Source: Rachycentron canadum (lineage: Eukaryota > Chordata > Actinopteri > Carangiformes > Rachycentridae). Taken from it: a stretch of DNA of 64,000 nt. Below the pieces are notes generated by a model. That model worked only from the letters and a program-made list of their open reading frames with translations. It ran no database searches and was not told where the DNA came from. Made by a program: the position numbers and the translations under genes. Below are positions 1 to 12,500 of this stretch, one piece after another. Numbering within the stretch: the first letter of the stretch is position 1; each line of letters opens with the position of its first letter. The stretch is from positions 15,345,427-15,409,426 of the forward strand of contig CM076663.1 of assembly GCA_038496675.1 (NCBI GenBank), given 5' to 3'.

Positions 1-1
1 G

Positions 2-283
2 GCCTACCTGCTGGCCGCCGCAATCGGCTCGGAGCGCCAACAGCACCACGTGCAGCACGGTCCCTGCAGCTACACCTTCATCCTCCCTGAGGTGGAGCAC
101 TGCCGTCCCTTAAAGGACTTCCAGGTCACCAACACACTGCAGAGGGACTCCCCGCCCGAGGCCGAGCCCAATTTGAGCCAATCCCAGCAGGGTAAGGCCC
201 AAAAGGAGAGGCCTTCCTCGCAGGAGAGGAAGCTGGAAAACCTGGAGAGTGCTATGGAGAATAACACTCAGTGGCTGCAGAAG
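2..283 (+). CDS. angpt4: angiopoietin exon 1 (partial): signal peptide end, clustering segment, first coiled coil
   Basis: The codon frame starts at base 2 with AYLLAAAIGS, the hydrophobic tail of a signal peptide; the initiator Met is off the left edge. VQHGPCSYTFILPE with its cysteine and a second cysteine in EHCRP form the N-terminal segment that drives higher-order clustering in the family. NTLQRDSP follows, then a charged stretch and LENLESAMENNTQWLQK, with an N-glycosylation sequon (NNT). The exon ends after AAG at 283, followed by the donor GTAAGA, in phase 0, as in other vertebrate angiopoietins. The first ATG in the same frame (50) is internal and should not be taken as the start. 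Confidence 0.93.
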
Positions 284-3200
284 GTAAGATCTCTGAAGCG
301 TTAACTAAAAACACCACTTTCTTCTTCATCATCCGATTTTTGTCTGCAACAACCTTTCAACAAAATGCTGGGGAGAGAAAGCTCAGGACTGTCCATGGAG
401 TACATATTTGTTGACAAGCCCTCATTATTGATCAGTTCAGTGCTTAGATGGGATTTCCTGGATGCTTGATGTATGGATATTTGGCTCTATGACAATGCCT
501 AGTCTAAGAGTGTGTATCTGTATTTAAGACCACTGGGATGCAAGAACTCCCTGTTGCATGCAAGAGGAAAAAGACAAAATGAAATAAAGTTTGCTAATAT
601 ACCTCACACAGCTAAACCTTCTGAATGCGTGTTTTCCCCCAAAAGGCAACCAGTGGACAGAAACTACCCTCTTAACTCATGTTTCAGTTGATTTATAAGA
701 CAAAGTCAGTGAAAACTCTGTGCTAAACTCAGTTTAAATGAAAAATACAACACATTTCCTCTGTGAAAAATGTTTTGTTTATCTGTGGGAGACACATTTC
801 AGCATGTCTCCTTGCTGGGCTGTTGGCCTTTGCAGTTCCATTTAGCTTGGATTATGACCGACTAAAATGAAATGATGCGATTAAAGTGGCTTCACAATAG
901 TGTTTTCATTGCTAAGGTCATCAGGGCGCAGATTCAGTATTGGGCCATTGTCTGGGACGGACTGACTGACATGCCACCGCTCTCCACCCGTCTCTCTATT
1001 CTTGTCTGCATCTCTCTCAGAATATTTATGGTGGACACTAATCCTCGGGCCGATTATGAGTGCTGTGTTGAGTGTTTACGTTGGCCAACTGAAGGCAAAC
1101 ATGCTGATTATATTTCAGGGTTAGAAAATAGGATATTACAAATGCCAGGGCTCTTCCTGTGCTGCTGTCATTTCCCACTCTCACTTACCACAACATCGTC
1201 TGCGTTTCTGTTCCTTCCCTTTCCCTCTTCTCCTTTTTTTATTTTTTTTATTTTTTACACTGTTCCTCATGATCCAGCTCCTTCACTTCTGTCCACATCT
1301 GGACGGCTCTGCAGCTCTGGGAGAGATGAACGCATCTCATGTCACACCTTGACTCATCGACCATCAGATCTCAGACTTTTTGTCTGTCTTGCTCACGCTC
1401 TCCTGACACGCAGTCGGAAACACACATATGAAAACGCACACACAGTCAATTCCCCTGTGCGCACTCTGTTTGAGGCTCAGTCAGTGAACTGGAGACCGTG
1501 CTTCCATGGGAAGCTTCCCAAGAGGCCACACTCTACGTGTGTGTGTATATGTGTCTTCCAGAGGCAGACAGACAAAGATAGGGAGAGCGTTCACAAACCT
1601 TTCCTCATGCACGCAGTATATTATTGATGCATACAGCATTTAAAGCACAGGCCAAATTGTTGGATACAAAAGCATGTAGCTACACTCTACATGCTATACA
1701 CAAGCGATGTTATATTAGCCAATATGAACAGGAGATGCAGTTAACCCCCCCTCAACATCTACAGAAAAAGCTCTGCTGACACATATCTTGCTCCATTGCC
1801 AAACTTCCTCCACATAACGTCTGGAATGAACACAAAGATCCAACCTTTCAACACGTTACCCCCACCAGGCCATGGTGATGCATAACTGATCCCACTGTAG
1901 GTGGTATTTCCACATAAACACACCATGACCTTAAGAGAGCCTCTTTTGGAAATGCACGAGGGTAAACTAACCTTTGACCCTAGGTGGCAAAGCCTTTTCA
2001 GCACCTTGTGGAGCTCATTAGGCTTATCTGCATAAGTTTGGGCAGAAACGGATGCTACGCATGCGGGAGAGCTCGAGGCATACGCAGTGTGGGTGAAACT
2101 TTGTACAGTGCTCCCCTGGGATGTTAGCACCATTACCGTGAGCCTTCCACAAGAACCTTTCAAAAGAAAACACACACCCACATGCACAAGCCTAGGAGCG
2201 CACATACACTAATCTGTCATGTTCTGCAGAGGAATCTCCAAGTGGACGAGTGCAACAGGAGTGTATTAATATTCCTAGTTCCTTCTGTGCTGTTTCCGAG
2301 AAGAAACTGGTGTTTGTTTTCTTTTGTACTAGCCCCTAATGTAACCCCCCATCTAGTCCCTTTCGCTTTCTGCTGCCCTGAGGGTTTGGCAAAAGAGATG
2401 TGAGCATGCTTTTGTTAGTACTTTTAAGAGCCTGTGCAGATTATGCTAATGCTGAAATATTGCATAGAGATCAAGGTGGCCAGGCTACCCTTGGTGACCT
2501 GATTTCCTGGCCAAGTAATATTTCATCAAGCCAATACTAAAATATGTCTCACGCATTATTCACATTATGGAATGGTTCTCCATTTGCTTTCCTTAAACAC
2601 GCAACCCTACTCTCCCATCTTGAACAGCATGAAACGACGGCCATTGATTTTCATTCAAATCTAAAATTTATACCCCAGCTACTTCTGTATCCATGCGTAC
2701 AGACAGTTTTGGTTTTACTTGGCGGAAGATTTGATATATTTGCGTTTAATCTGTCAGGGGTGAATGGACTTCTGGTTCTGAAATTTAAAATTACATTACA
2801 ATAACACAAATAGCATATATCATGCCAGTGGCTCAGTGGCGCGATGCCACCTCCTGCACACTAACAAGTTGAAGTTGTTTAGTGGGTTTTGAGTAATGTT
2901 TGCCATTTTAATCATCTTTGTTTCGCGTAGCACCATGCTAGCATTTGCAAATAAGAGCTAAACACACAGTACAATCAGGGCTGATGTGAATGCCATCAGT
3001 TTCATCATGAATCAAATTATTGGCAAATTGAAAGCTTCACTTGATGAAGTGAAAGTTGAGTGATGGCCGAGATTACATTTCATTCTGAGGGGGAGACAAA
3101 TGTCTGTATGAAATCCATCAATACTTAGTTACTTGAGAAATATCACTCAGAACTGCTCATGGAAGCGCTAGAGGAAAATTCAGGGAAACTCCAAAGTTAT

Positions 3201-6200
3201 TATGATTCATCCTCTGGGCATGAATTTTGAGCTATTGATAAGTAAAACATTTTGCCTGCTGTTGGTCTGAGATCAAAATTCAGGAGATCATAAAATAAAT
3301 ACCAGGATCCCTTTAGTAACAATAAACATCTGTAAAAAATTTAATGTCAGTCCATCCAACATTTTCTGAGATATTCAGCCTGGACCAAAGTGATGGACTG
3401 ACCAACACTGCCATCCCTAGAGCCTTGCCTCCAGCGTGGCTGAAAATTTAACAGCAATGTCTCTCAATTTCCTGATTGCTTTGGATAACCAACCGAACAT
3501 GCTGACGAATTCTTCGGCAGAGAGTGGCTGAACGTGAATGAAATGAAATCTGTCCACAGCGAGATTTGTGGATTGTCCAGAATAATTGGCCCTTGAGAGA
3601 CATATTGCTGTTGATTTTTGTACGTGTTGTTTTTAAAAGGCTGTGGGTAGCACATTCCTCCTCCACTGGACCGGGTTGGAGGCAGAAATCCCAAATTGCA
3701 CCAATGTCTTTCTCTAATGAAAAGTGGACGTGCATAGTGTTGCACTAACACATCGATCAAGTCATTATTTCCATCAAAACATATTCATTGCTGTCCCTCT
3801 CAATCGTACCCATCTGGATGTGCCTCAGTCCGTCATTATCATTTGCCAGAACATCCAGCAGATATGGTTCCCCTGTCCTTTGTAATTGTAGCTGAGAACA
3901 AATGTGTCTATTTGCTCAACAATTAAGATATCAAGTGATATAACTCCTGTGACTTTGTGAGCGCTGATCCCTCCTCTGTCCCTCTCAGACACAATAAGAG
4001 AGAATTACACTACATCCCAAATGTGATTTATCCGGCTTCACGGTGCAGCGTACGACACAGCTGCAATTAATGCAATTGGCAGTGGGAGATGGAGTGTATT
4101 GAGACCTCTGTATTGAGCTCCATCAAAGAAGGCTGTAATGGGAACAATTTGGACCAGAGACTGATACTGCCTTCAATACACCAGGCTGATTATGATGCAG
4201 GGATCTTTGGTTCTTCCTTTGGAGTTGGTTTTAATCCGCTCGGTAATCTCTTCACACCCTTCGTTATGGAGGGATTTTTCGGCGCTGTCTTAGTTGTCCT
4301 GAAGTAGGGAAATGTGAGAGATGGATTTACAGACCGAGGGGAAGGGAGTTTTTGAAAAAAAAAAACAAAAAAAACAGAGGGAGTTAGTGAGAGAGATCAA
4401 GAGGAAGAAAGAGACAAAGAGAGAAAGATTACTCGCAGGCAAATAATTGATTGCAGATTCATCTCTGTTTGCCCTCTTGGATCAGTGTTTTTTTATCATT
4501 CATAAAAAAAAAACAGACACACCCCTCTCCTGTGACAGTGCATTATTATAATCCTATTCCTCTCTGAAATGGGCATTTGTAGTGGAAAAATACAAACAAT
4601 CTTGGTCTCATTTGAATTCTCTTCGATTTTTTGCGGCTAGCCACTCATTAGCTGGGTAATTCTGAATGCTTTCTCCTCAGAGACTTCATTTTCCAGTCAT
4701 GTGGTTTAACGAATAGAGCCTGATCTTTTCTCCCCAGAAAAGTCATCAATATTAATGCGCCCCGGTTCGATATCCTACTGCAAAGGCACGGACCAATGCC
4801 CCGTTAGACATCAAACAAAATTCCATCGTTCACGGCAGGAAAAGACAAATTTGTCTTTGTGCTCAAACTGACCACATTAATAAGAAAATCTATTTATTGG
4901 TGCAAGATGGATGCCGTTCTATTTTTACCTCTGCTGAAACATATGATGGGTTTTTACCAATTCTTCTTTCTCTGAGCTCGTGATTGATTACAGAGTGTAA
5001 GGGACATGAATATCACAATGTCAAACCCCACTGCTGCTCGACTTTTTCCCATTGAAATGTCTTTATATTAGACAATTTGATTAATGTGAGTTTGGTATTT
5101 GCCTGAGGTAGACCTGAAGATGGACAGACGGGTGAAAAGACACTAGCAGCGTCCTGGGGATACTGAATTCTATGACTCCATCACAGATTGAGGTGACAAT
5201 TATAGATCACTCTCAGATTGCTGCAAGACATCAAGTTGACAGTGGACCTATGGGGACATTACCTCCTAAAACGTGATCATGACCACAATCGGACACTGTG
5301 AATGATATTCTACGTGCCTTGCTTGCTCCCTTTACAGCTGGAGAATTTCATCCAGGAGAATGTGCGCTCCGGGATGGAGGAAATAAAGAGAACTGCGGTA
5401 CACACCCAGACAGCGGCCATGCTTGAGATGGGAACAAACCTCCTCAGCCAATCGGCTGAGCAGACTCGCAAACTGACAGACGTTGAGACCCAGGTGAGAC
5501 CTTCAGGAAGGATTGGGGTAAACCTGAGAAAATGTCTTTGTAGCCAACTCAAATGAACGAATGTATGGATCACACCCATGCGAAAACAAGAGATGTCACT
5601 TGCGGAACACGTGGCGAATAGCTAATTAAATGTAAATCAGATGTAACCCGCCGAGAGGCCATGCCCAAAGGTGGCGGCAACTGCTTTAAAACAGCTGGTA
5701 TTTGGTTCTACAGGCCCTGATTGACACAGTGAGCTGAGCTCGGCGTCTGACAACAAGCCAATTAAAACATAAAGCTCAGTAGCACAACACAGATGTGTCT
5801 TCAATCATGCCACAGAGCTGTTATTACAGATTGGGCTTGTTTTGGTCCTCGTGCTTTCTTTTTCTCTTATCAAAGTTGATATGAAACAGCATCCTGTACA
5901 AATATCTGCGCTGCTCTGCTCAAGTTTTTGTTTCATCTGCAACTTCAAAACATGTCACAGGTGCATATGAGATAATTCCTGCTAAAGTTTTCATTGCAGG
6001 ATCAAAGAATGAACATTACGACCCTTGTGATGTTTTGTGCAACGTTGTTTGTCTTCAAGAGTTCGGTTTTTGTTTTTTTTTTTTTGTTTTTTTTTTTTTA
6101 ATATAAATTCAATGGTCCAGATTTTTAATTCCATCAATGTTTTCATCCACTATTTCACATCACTCCCATCCATCCATCTATCCATGTGTACATTATTTGA

Positions 6201-9200
6201 TAGAGCTATTCTTGTGTTTTCAATCAATCTGTAGGTGTTAAACCAGACGAGTCGCCTGGAGATCCAGCTCCTTGAGTACTCGCTCTTCACTAACCGGCTG
6301 GAGAAACATATTCTCCTGCAGACTCAAGAGATCTCACGCCTCAGTGATAAAAACAGGTGAGCACTCGCACTTCAAGGCGCAAGCACATTTTATGCACTGC
6401 AAAACTTACAGGAGGCGTTTTTCACTGGTATATGTATAGCCACTTCATTTTTAGGTTCATCACGTTCATTTAGGTGTCAGTGCATTGGTTGGCGCTGAAG
6501 TGGTTATTAAATTAGTTTTGCTCTCACTTCTGGACACGATGAGGCGATGTCATGCAGTGGCAGTGGCTGAGGTTGCTTTTGTTCTTTACTTCCCAGAGAT
6601 CGCCCATTATCTGCTGTGTTTTCTCTCTTGGATTTTCTCTTCGTGAGGCTTTAGCTACTCCAGGTGGCGCTATTTTCTTTGCCTGCCATGCTGATCCTTT
6701 ACTTTTTCCAGGTGTGGCTGCTATAGGAAACATAAAACACATCTCTTCCTGTGCACCAAAGAATGTTTTCTCAGGAAAAAGCTACTTCACACTGAATATA
6801 AAGGCCTCAAAAGGGTCATATATTATATCTGTACATGCATGATGGCATGAGACTGGTCACTCTGTTACAACAACTGGAAAAGAGTACGTTAAATGACTCT
6901 GGCCAATGTGAACAACGGGGCACTTAACGACAGTATAATGTCTATTGTGCAAACGTGTGTGTGTGTTTGCCAGTGAATAGGCAGTGCGCAATAGGAGGGG
7001 TTTCCCATTCTTCTCTCTAGGAACACAAGGTCAACTTGGGGCCAGCAGGGGTTAAGAACAGGGTGCAGGCCAGCGCGAAAGGGAGTGGGTGTTTTCTATC
7101 TTTGTGTGTGGTTGTTTATCATTCCATCCATCTGTACCAAGTGTGACTGGGAGAACACCGTGTCCCAGCTCCAACACCTGTTATACATCTGGCCCTGCTT
7201 GGCCCTGCCTGGCCCCGCTCTGTCCTTTTGCCCCCCCCTTCAAGTTGGTCCTGTGTCTGACGTGTATATAAATGAATACATCTTCACAAGGGTAAACAAC
7301 ATGACAGAATGCATGAAATTAGGAAGGTCACGGCAGATTTGCAGTCGGGCAGCTGTGGAATAAAGGAGAGCTAAGGACGGCAGTGGTTGTAGGGGGCTAC
7401 TGCTGCTGGGCCTTGAGGGCACAGAGCCAGTTTTTGAACCACTGCCAAACTAAAAACAGCAGAGAGACATGTTTGTTTTCACAGGCATTACATGTTAAAT
7501 AGTATTGGCAGCACATTGCAGAGCGAGAGAGGGAGTACACTAATATCAATATCTATATTACAATAATAATAAATCAAAATCATAAGCATAACAGTTTAAT
7601 TGGCCAGGATAAAATGTGATCCAAAATGTCATTTTTGTTCTGTCAGCCCCCCCTTAAAAAAAAAAAAAAAAAGTTGAAGCATTACTGTGCCGGTTTTCTG
7701 CCGTGCTCTACACTTTCAGTGTTCCTCAAAGTAAAATATCCACAATGGAGAACAATTTGTTAGCTCACTTTGTGACATATATTGAGTGGTCCCCCCCCAC
7801 AGCCCCTCCCAAACACACACACACACACACACACACAGAACGCAAATATGAAATGGAAGTGATGCTAAAAATGATTTGGATTGATCCAGCTCTCCTTCCA
7901 GGGCACATGCTGAGTCGCTGCCGAAAGCGGGAGATTGAGGACACGCGTTTAGTGTAACAGCTGCGTGTGCGTGCGGCTGAAAAGTAGCTTGTTCAATCTG
8001 GGTGGCTGGATTGTTTCAATAAATAACTGCCGCAGAGTCGTTAGTCAAAGCCATAAAGATCAGGCTGAGGGGATTTATGATCTTCATTTGGAGGTGGGGG
8101 TGTGGCACTTGTGCGCACGCATACACACACACACATATACACACACTCACTGTCAGACGGTTGCCTCATGGCTATGATCGAGAGACTTAGCATGCAGCCC
8201 CATCTGTGAGTGCTTCTGCAGTACAGGTGTTTATACGACGTTAGCCTGATGAGATTGTGGCACTGGCGTCTATTAGTCATCCTCATGCAAGTGTGCAAAT
8301 TTGCACGTCCACCATGATTTTCCACATGCATCCACTCTCATATTTTCTGCCCCCACTACTATGTAGCATGCGTCTTAGCAGTTGATATGATATGTCTTCA
8401 GATTTTTACTTTTCTTCAATGCACTTTAAGGAAGTGAGCAGAAGTGAGTCAGGAGAAGAAGAAGAGAAAAAAGGAGCAATGTTACGCACAATGAATTTTT
8501 GCTGTTTGACAGTTTTCTGGAACAGAGGCTGTTAGCGCTGGAGGCTCGGTATGGGAAGGAGCTACAAGGCTTGCAGAGCGAAAAGCAGCAGCTTCAAGAG
8601 ATTCTGGAGAGGCAGAGCCGACTGGTCAGTAAGCTCCAGGGCGAGCTGGGCAGCTCCACGCTCAACAGCACCTTGCTTCAGAGACAGCAGGCTGTGCTCA
8701 CAGACACTGTTCAGCAGCTGCTGGCCATGGTCAACCACTGCAATGGTAAGGATGAGGGGGTTATAGCATGGTGCCAACTTCATTTATTTGAAACAAGAGA
8801 TACAAATATACATAAGAGAAACGCTCTGTGGGTATAAAAGAGATTAACAAATATTAGTCATTTGTCAACAATTTCTACTGCAGTCCTATGAGTCATTACC
8901 TCAGTGGAAAAAAAAAACCTCATTAACAATGTCAATAAAAACCTGAATTTAATTTAGGCAAAACAAAAAAAATGAGATCTTCAGTATTTTGGTTAATAAG
9001 GATGGGATTTGTGATTTAAGCTGAAAAAATCCATTTTACACGAAAATATCACCTAGAGCAGCCTGTAATTCAAATCTCAGACACACTACATACATGCATG
9101 GGCTACAGACGCGGCAGGCTTAGGCCAGAGCTTAACTCTACAAGAAAACTCACATATGGGGTTGGGATTTGTGAGCAAAACCCATAAGGCTGCCATCTGT

Positions 9201-9535
9201 AAACACACGCCTGCCTGTTTTTGCAGAAATCTCCAATATGCCCAAGAAGGAGTCGCGGACTTTCAGGGACTGTGCAGAGATCCTGCGATCTGGAATGACG
9301 GAGAGTGGAATATATAGCATACATCTCCCCAACTCCACCCAGACTGTCAAGGTAGTGAGGCTTTAAAGGTCACTGGCCTTTTCTTGCAAATATCACTTAA
9401 TTGACTGTGACATGAAACTTTTTTGTAAGACATTTTATCCATTTGTCTTGCAGTACTTAGCACTGGGGTCATTTCACTCACATTAACTTTACAGGTTTTG
9501 CCCAGCCTGTGTAATGTAAAGCTCACACACGCGCG

Positions 9536-9580
<45 letters not shown>

Positions 9581-12500
9581 TAATGACATTCTGAGAGCTT
9601 ATCATCATTTTTTGGACTGCAGTAAACACTGGAAGGGCAAGCTAGTCTGAGGTAATGGTAATTTGCAAGGGGTTTTGGTATTGAGGCTGATGGAAATGCC
9701 ATGCTGTGTTATAGAGAGCTAAAATAATATGCAACAGGAGCATTATGCCCCGAAGGCTTTGTGGTGAGTGAGTGCGCACTGCTGAATGCAAAGTCAGATA
9801 AGCTTAAGAGGGACCTCTGCTGACCTGAAGTAGCTGGCCTTTGCTAACTCATCCATGGCATCTACCAGCAGGCTACCCTTTTTTTGAATCACAGTTAGCA
9901 TCCAGGGAAAAAGAAAGATAACAGTCAAAGAGGTTTTTTTGTTTTTTGTTTTCTTGTTATTCATTACTCTCAGTCTAGTTTTCTGGTTGGCACAGAGTCT
10001 CCTACTGTTTCCCTCTGTTCTTCCTCTTCATTTCCTGTGGGCAAGGCAGCCAGGTGTTAGGCACCGGTGCCATGTGTTTCCTGCCAACCCGGGCCAATAT
10101 ACATTTCCACTAATGGAAGTTAGTACTCCCCAAATCATTGCTGCTTTCAATCTATGCCATCTAATTCCAATGTGGCTGGCGAGCTGGGTGGCTGCATAAA
10201 AGTGGGGCAGATACAAATTGCCCTATTTTCAAAGCAGACAGTAGGCTTACTCAGTTGGACCATAGACAAAAGGCACACATATAATCTATCCAGGTTATCT
10301 ATCCACCTATCTATTCTTTTAATCCCCATGGTTATGAATAATGATGTTTACAGACCAAATAATTCAAAGTTTGGATCAGTGCCCTTTTGTAATTTTTTCG
10401 TAACCCTGTTATATATACTTTTCAGAGCTACATGTGCCCAGGGCTCATAAATAAAACACATTCAGGCTTTTCCACAAACTCATATTCAAAAGTAAGTATT
10501 TTATCCCCTTTATCCCCAGAATGCCCTTTGAAAATGATAATAATCACATTATCTTTTTGAAAAATCATAATAATGCTCAAATACTGTTTTTTTTATTGTA
10601 ATGGGTTTGGACCTAGATGACTCGTTGTTGGCTAATAATAAGTGAATCTGGTCCGAATCAGAGTAACACAATCGCATTTGGGAAATGACTTGAATTGAAA
10701 ATTCTGTTTCGACAGCCTGTTTTTGTATTCAGTGCGACGCTGTTAAGGCCACAACATTAGCTTAATGTGCCAGAGAAGATAATCACTGCACGTTGCCAGC
10801 CTGCATTGTTTTCCGAGGTAAAAGACCTGAGTGCCTTTTGACCTTGATTTAGCTTTACTATTCTGGGAAAGTGCTGGAAACTCTCATTTCATTTCTAGCA
10901 GAAAATAGCCTGTTGAGATGTCGAAAGAGAGACACCCCTTGGGATTTTGTCCACATGCCAGCATCTATATTGAATGGCTCTTGAGACAGGTCATGGCGGT
11001 TTGTTTGGCAGATGAAATTCAAGCAAGTGGCCAAGCAAATCAATGCAAGTTAATCAGTAATTATCCACACAGCAGGCTCTAGAGGTTGCTATCGAGTCAG
11101 AAATGTCACATATAACATCTGTAATTTGAGGTGCCAACATTATACAGAGATTCAAACATAGTCCATGAGAAAAGTCCAACCCTGTAGCCTAGAGGTATGC
11201 TAATTGAATACATTTGCGCAATTAAAAAAAACTAAAAAAAAATAAAATAAAAATGGATCTCAGTTACAAAAAGCAGCTAATCTTACCACCCACGGGAGAA
11301 ATTCAAACAGTCATTTAATCATGATCCCGAAGGGAAGCTGGAAAACGTCCAGTTAAACACCTTGAATATTTAAAAGCAAGTCCCTTAACAAGACTAAACT
11401 TCAAGTGCAATTCATTCCCATTTGCTCTCCCTAATATATCTACACACGGCAAAATGTGCAGCCAAGTCGGAAAGAAAACAGCGTGTGTAACCAAAAACGC
11501 AGATGCCTCCTCCTCAACCCCCACTTAAGGGGATAAGAGAACATGCTGATATGTTAGTTTTTCCTTCCCACCTGGGTCATATCATTGCGTGTCACCCTGA
11601 AATGTCGGGTTGCCCCTCCTTTTATTCCTGAGGCTTCCAAGGAATCCCTCAAACAACAGAGAAGCTATCGTGTGTTTTATTTCTTCTTGTCATTTTCTTG
11701 TTGCCATTTTTTTTTTTTTTACCACCAAACCACTCCTGTGCTGTAATCTTGAAATTAATCTCTTTTAAATGACATACAGGCTCAGGAATGATTAGCTGTC
11801 AATGTCAGAACAGTAGTGAGGCTTAATATTTGTTCAAAAATGCTCAATGCTGGTATTGCTATACTGATACAAAAAAATCCATCCAATCCGTCCATCGATT
11901 ATTTATACCGCTATCACAGGGCCGACATATGGAGACATACAGAGACAACCATTCACACTCACCCTCACGCCTACGGGCAATCTAGAGTCACCGATTGACC
12001 TCGACATGCATGCCTTTGGACTGTGGGAGGAACCCACACAGGCACAGGGAGAACACGCAAACACCACACAGAAAGGCCCCAGGCCCTGGAATCGAGCCCT
12101 CCTGTTGTGAGGCGACAACCGCTGTATCACCGTGCCGCCTGATACAAAACACAACTTCTTATAAAGAATCTTTTTTCTGGGATTTAAAACTGCACAAATC
12201 AGTATTTTTAAATAAGCGGAGTCGCTTGAAGTGATGAACCCGATGAGCATTATCACCTGCCGTTCCCCTAAGATCTGTGGGGCCACTTTAACATCCTTCA
12301 GCTAATTGTTTTGATTTTACAGCTGGCAAGTTTAATGCTTCACTTCAGTTACAAGTCTGTCATCAAGTCTCGATTCCAGCCACATTAGGCAGATGTTTTC
12401 AGCACAAAACAAAAAAAAAAAAAACAAAAGCTGTGTCAACCCAACTGCACGCTACCTTCCCAGCAACAAAAGACTATTAGCAACAAGCTGGTCAACACAC

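Noticed and set aside
50..304. ATG at position 50 as the angiopoietin start
   Set aside because: The same frame is open upstream with signal-peptide-like residues, and the frame past 283 runs into the intron.
872..1627. 251-codon open frame on the + strand
   Set aside because: It lies inside intron 1, has no recognisable domain, and crosses T-rich and CA-rich low-complexity sequence with no splice context.
4755..4785. tRNA B-box-like sequence (GGTTCGATATCC)
   Set aside because: No matching A box or cloverleaf stems at the right distance.
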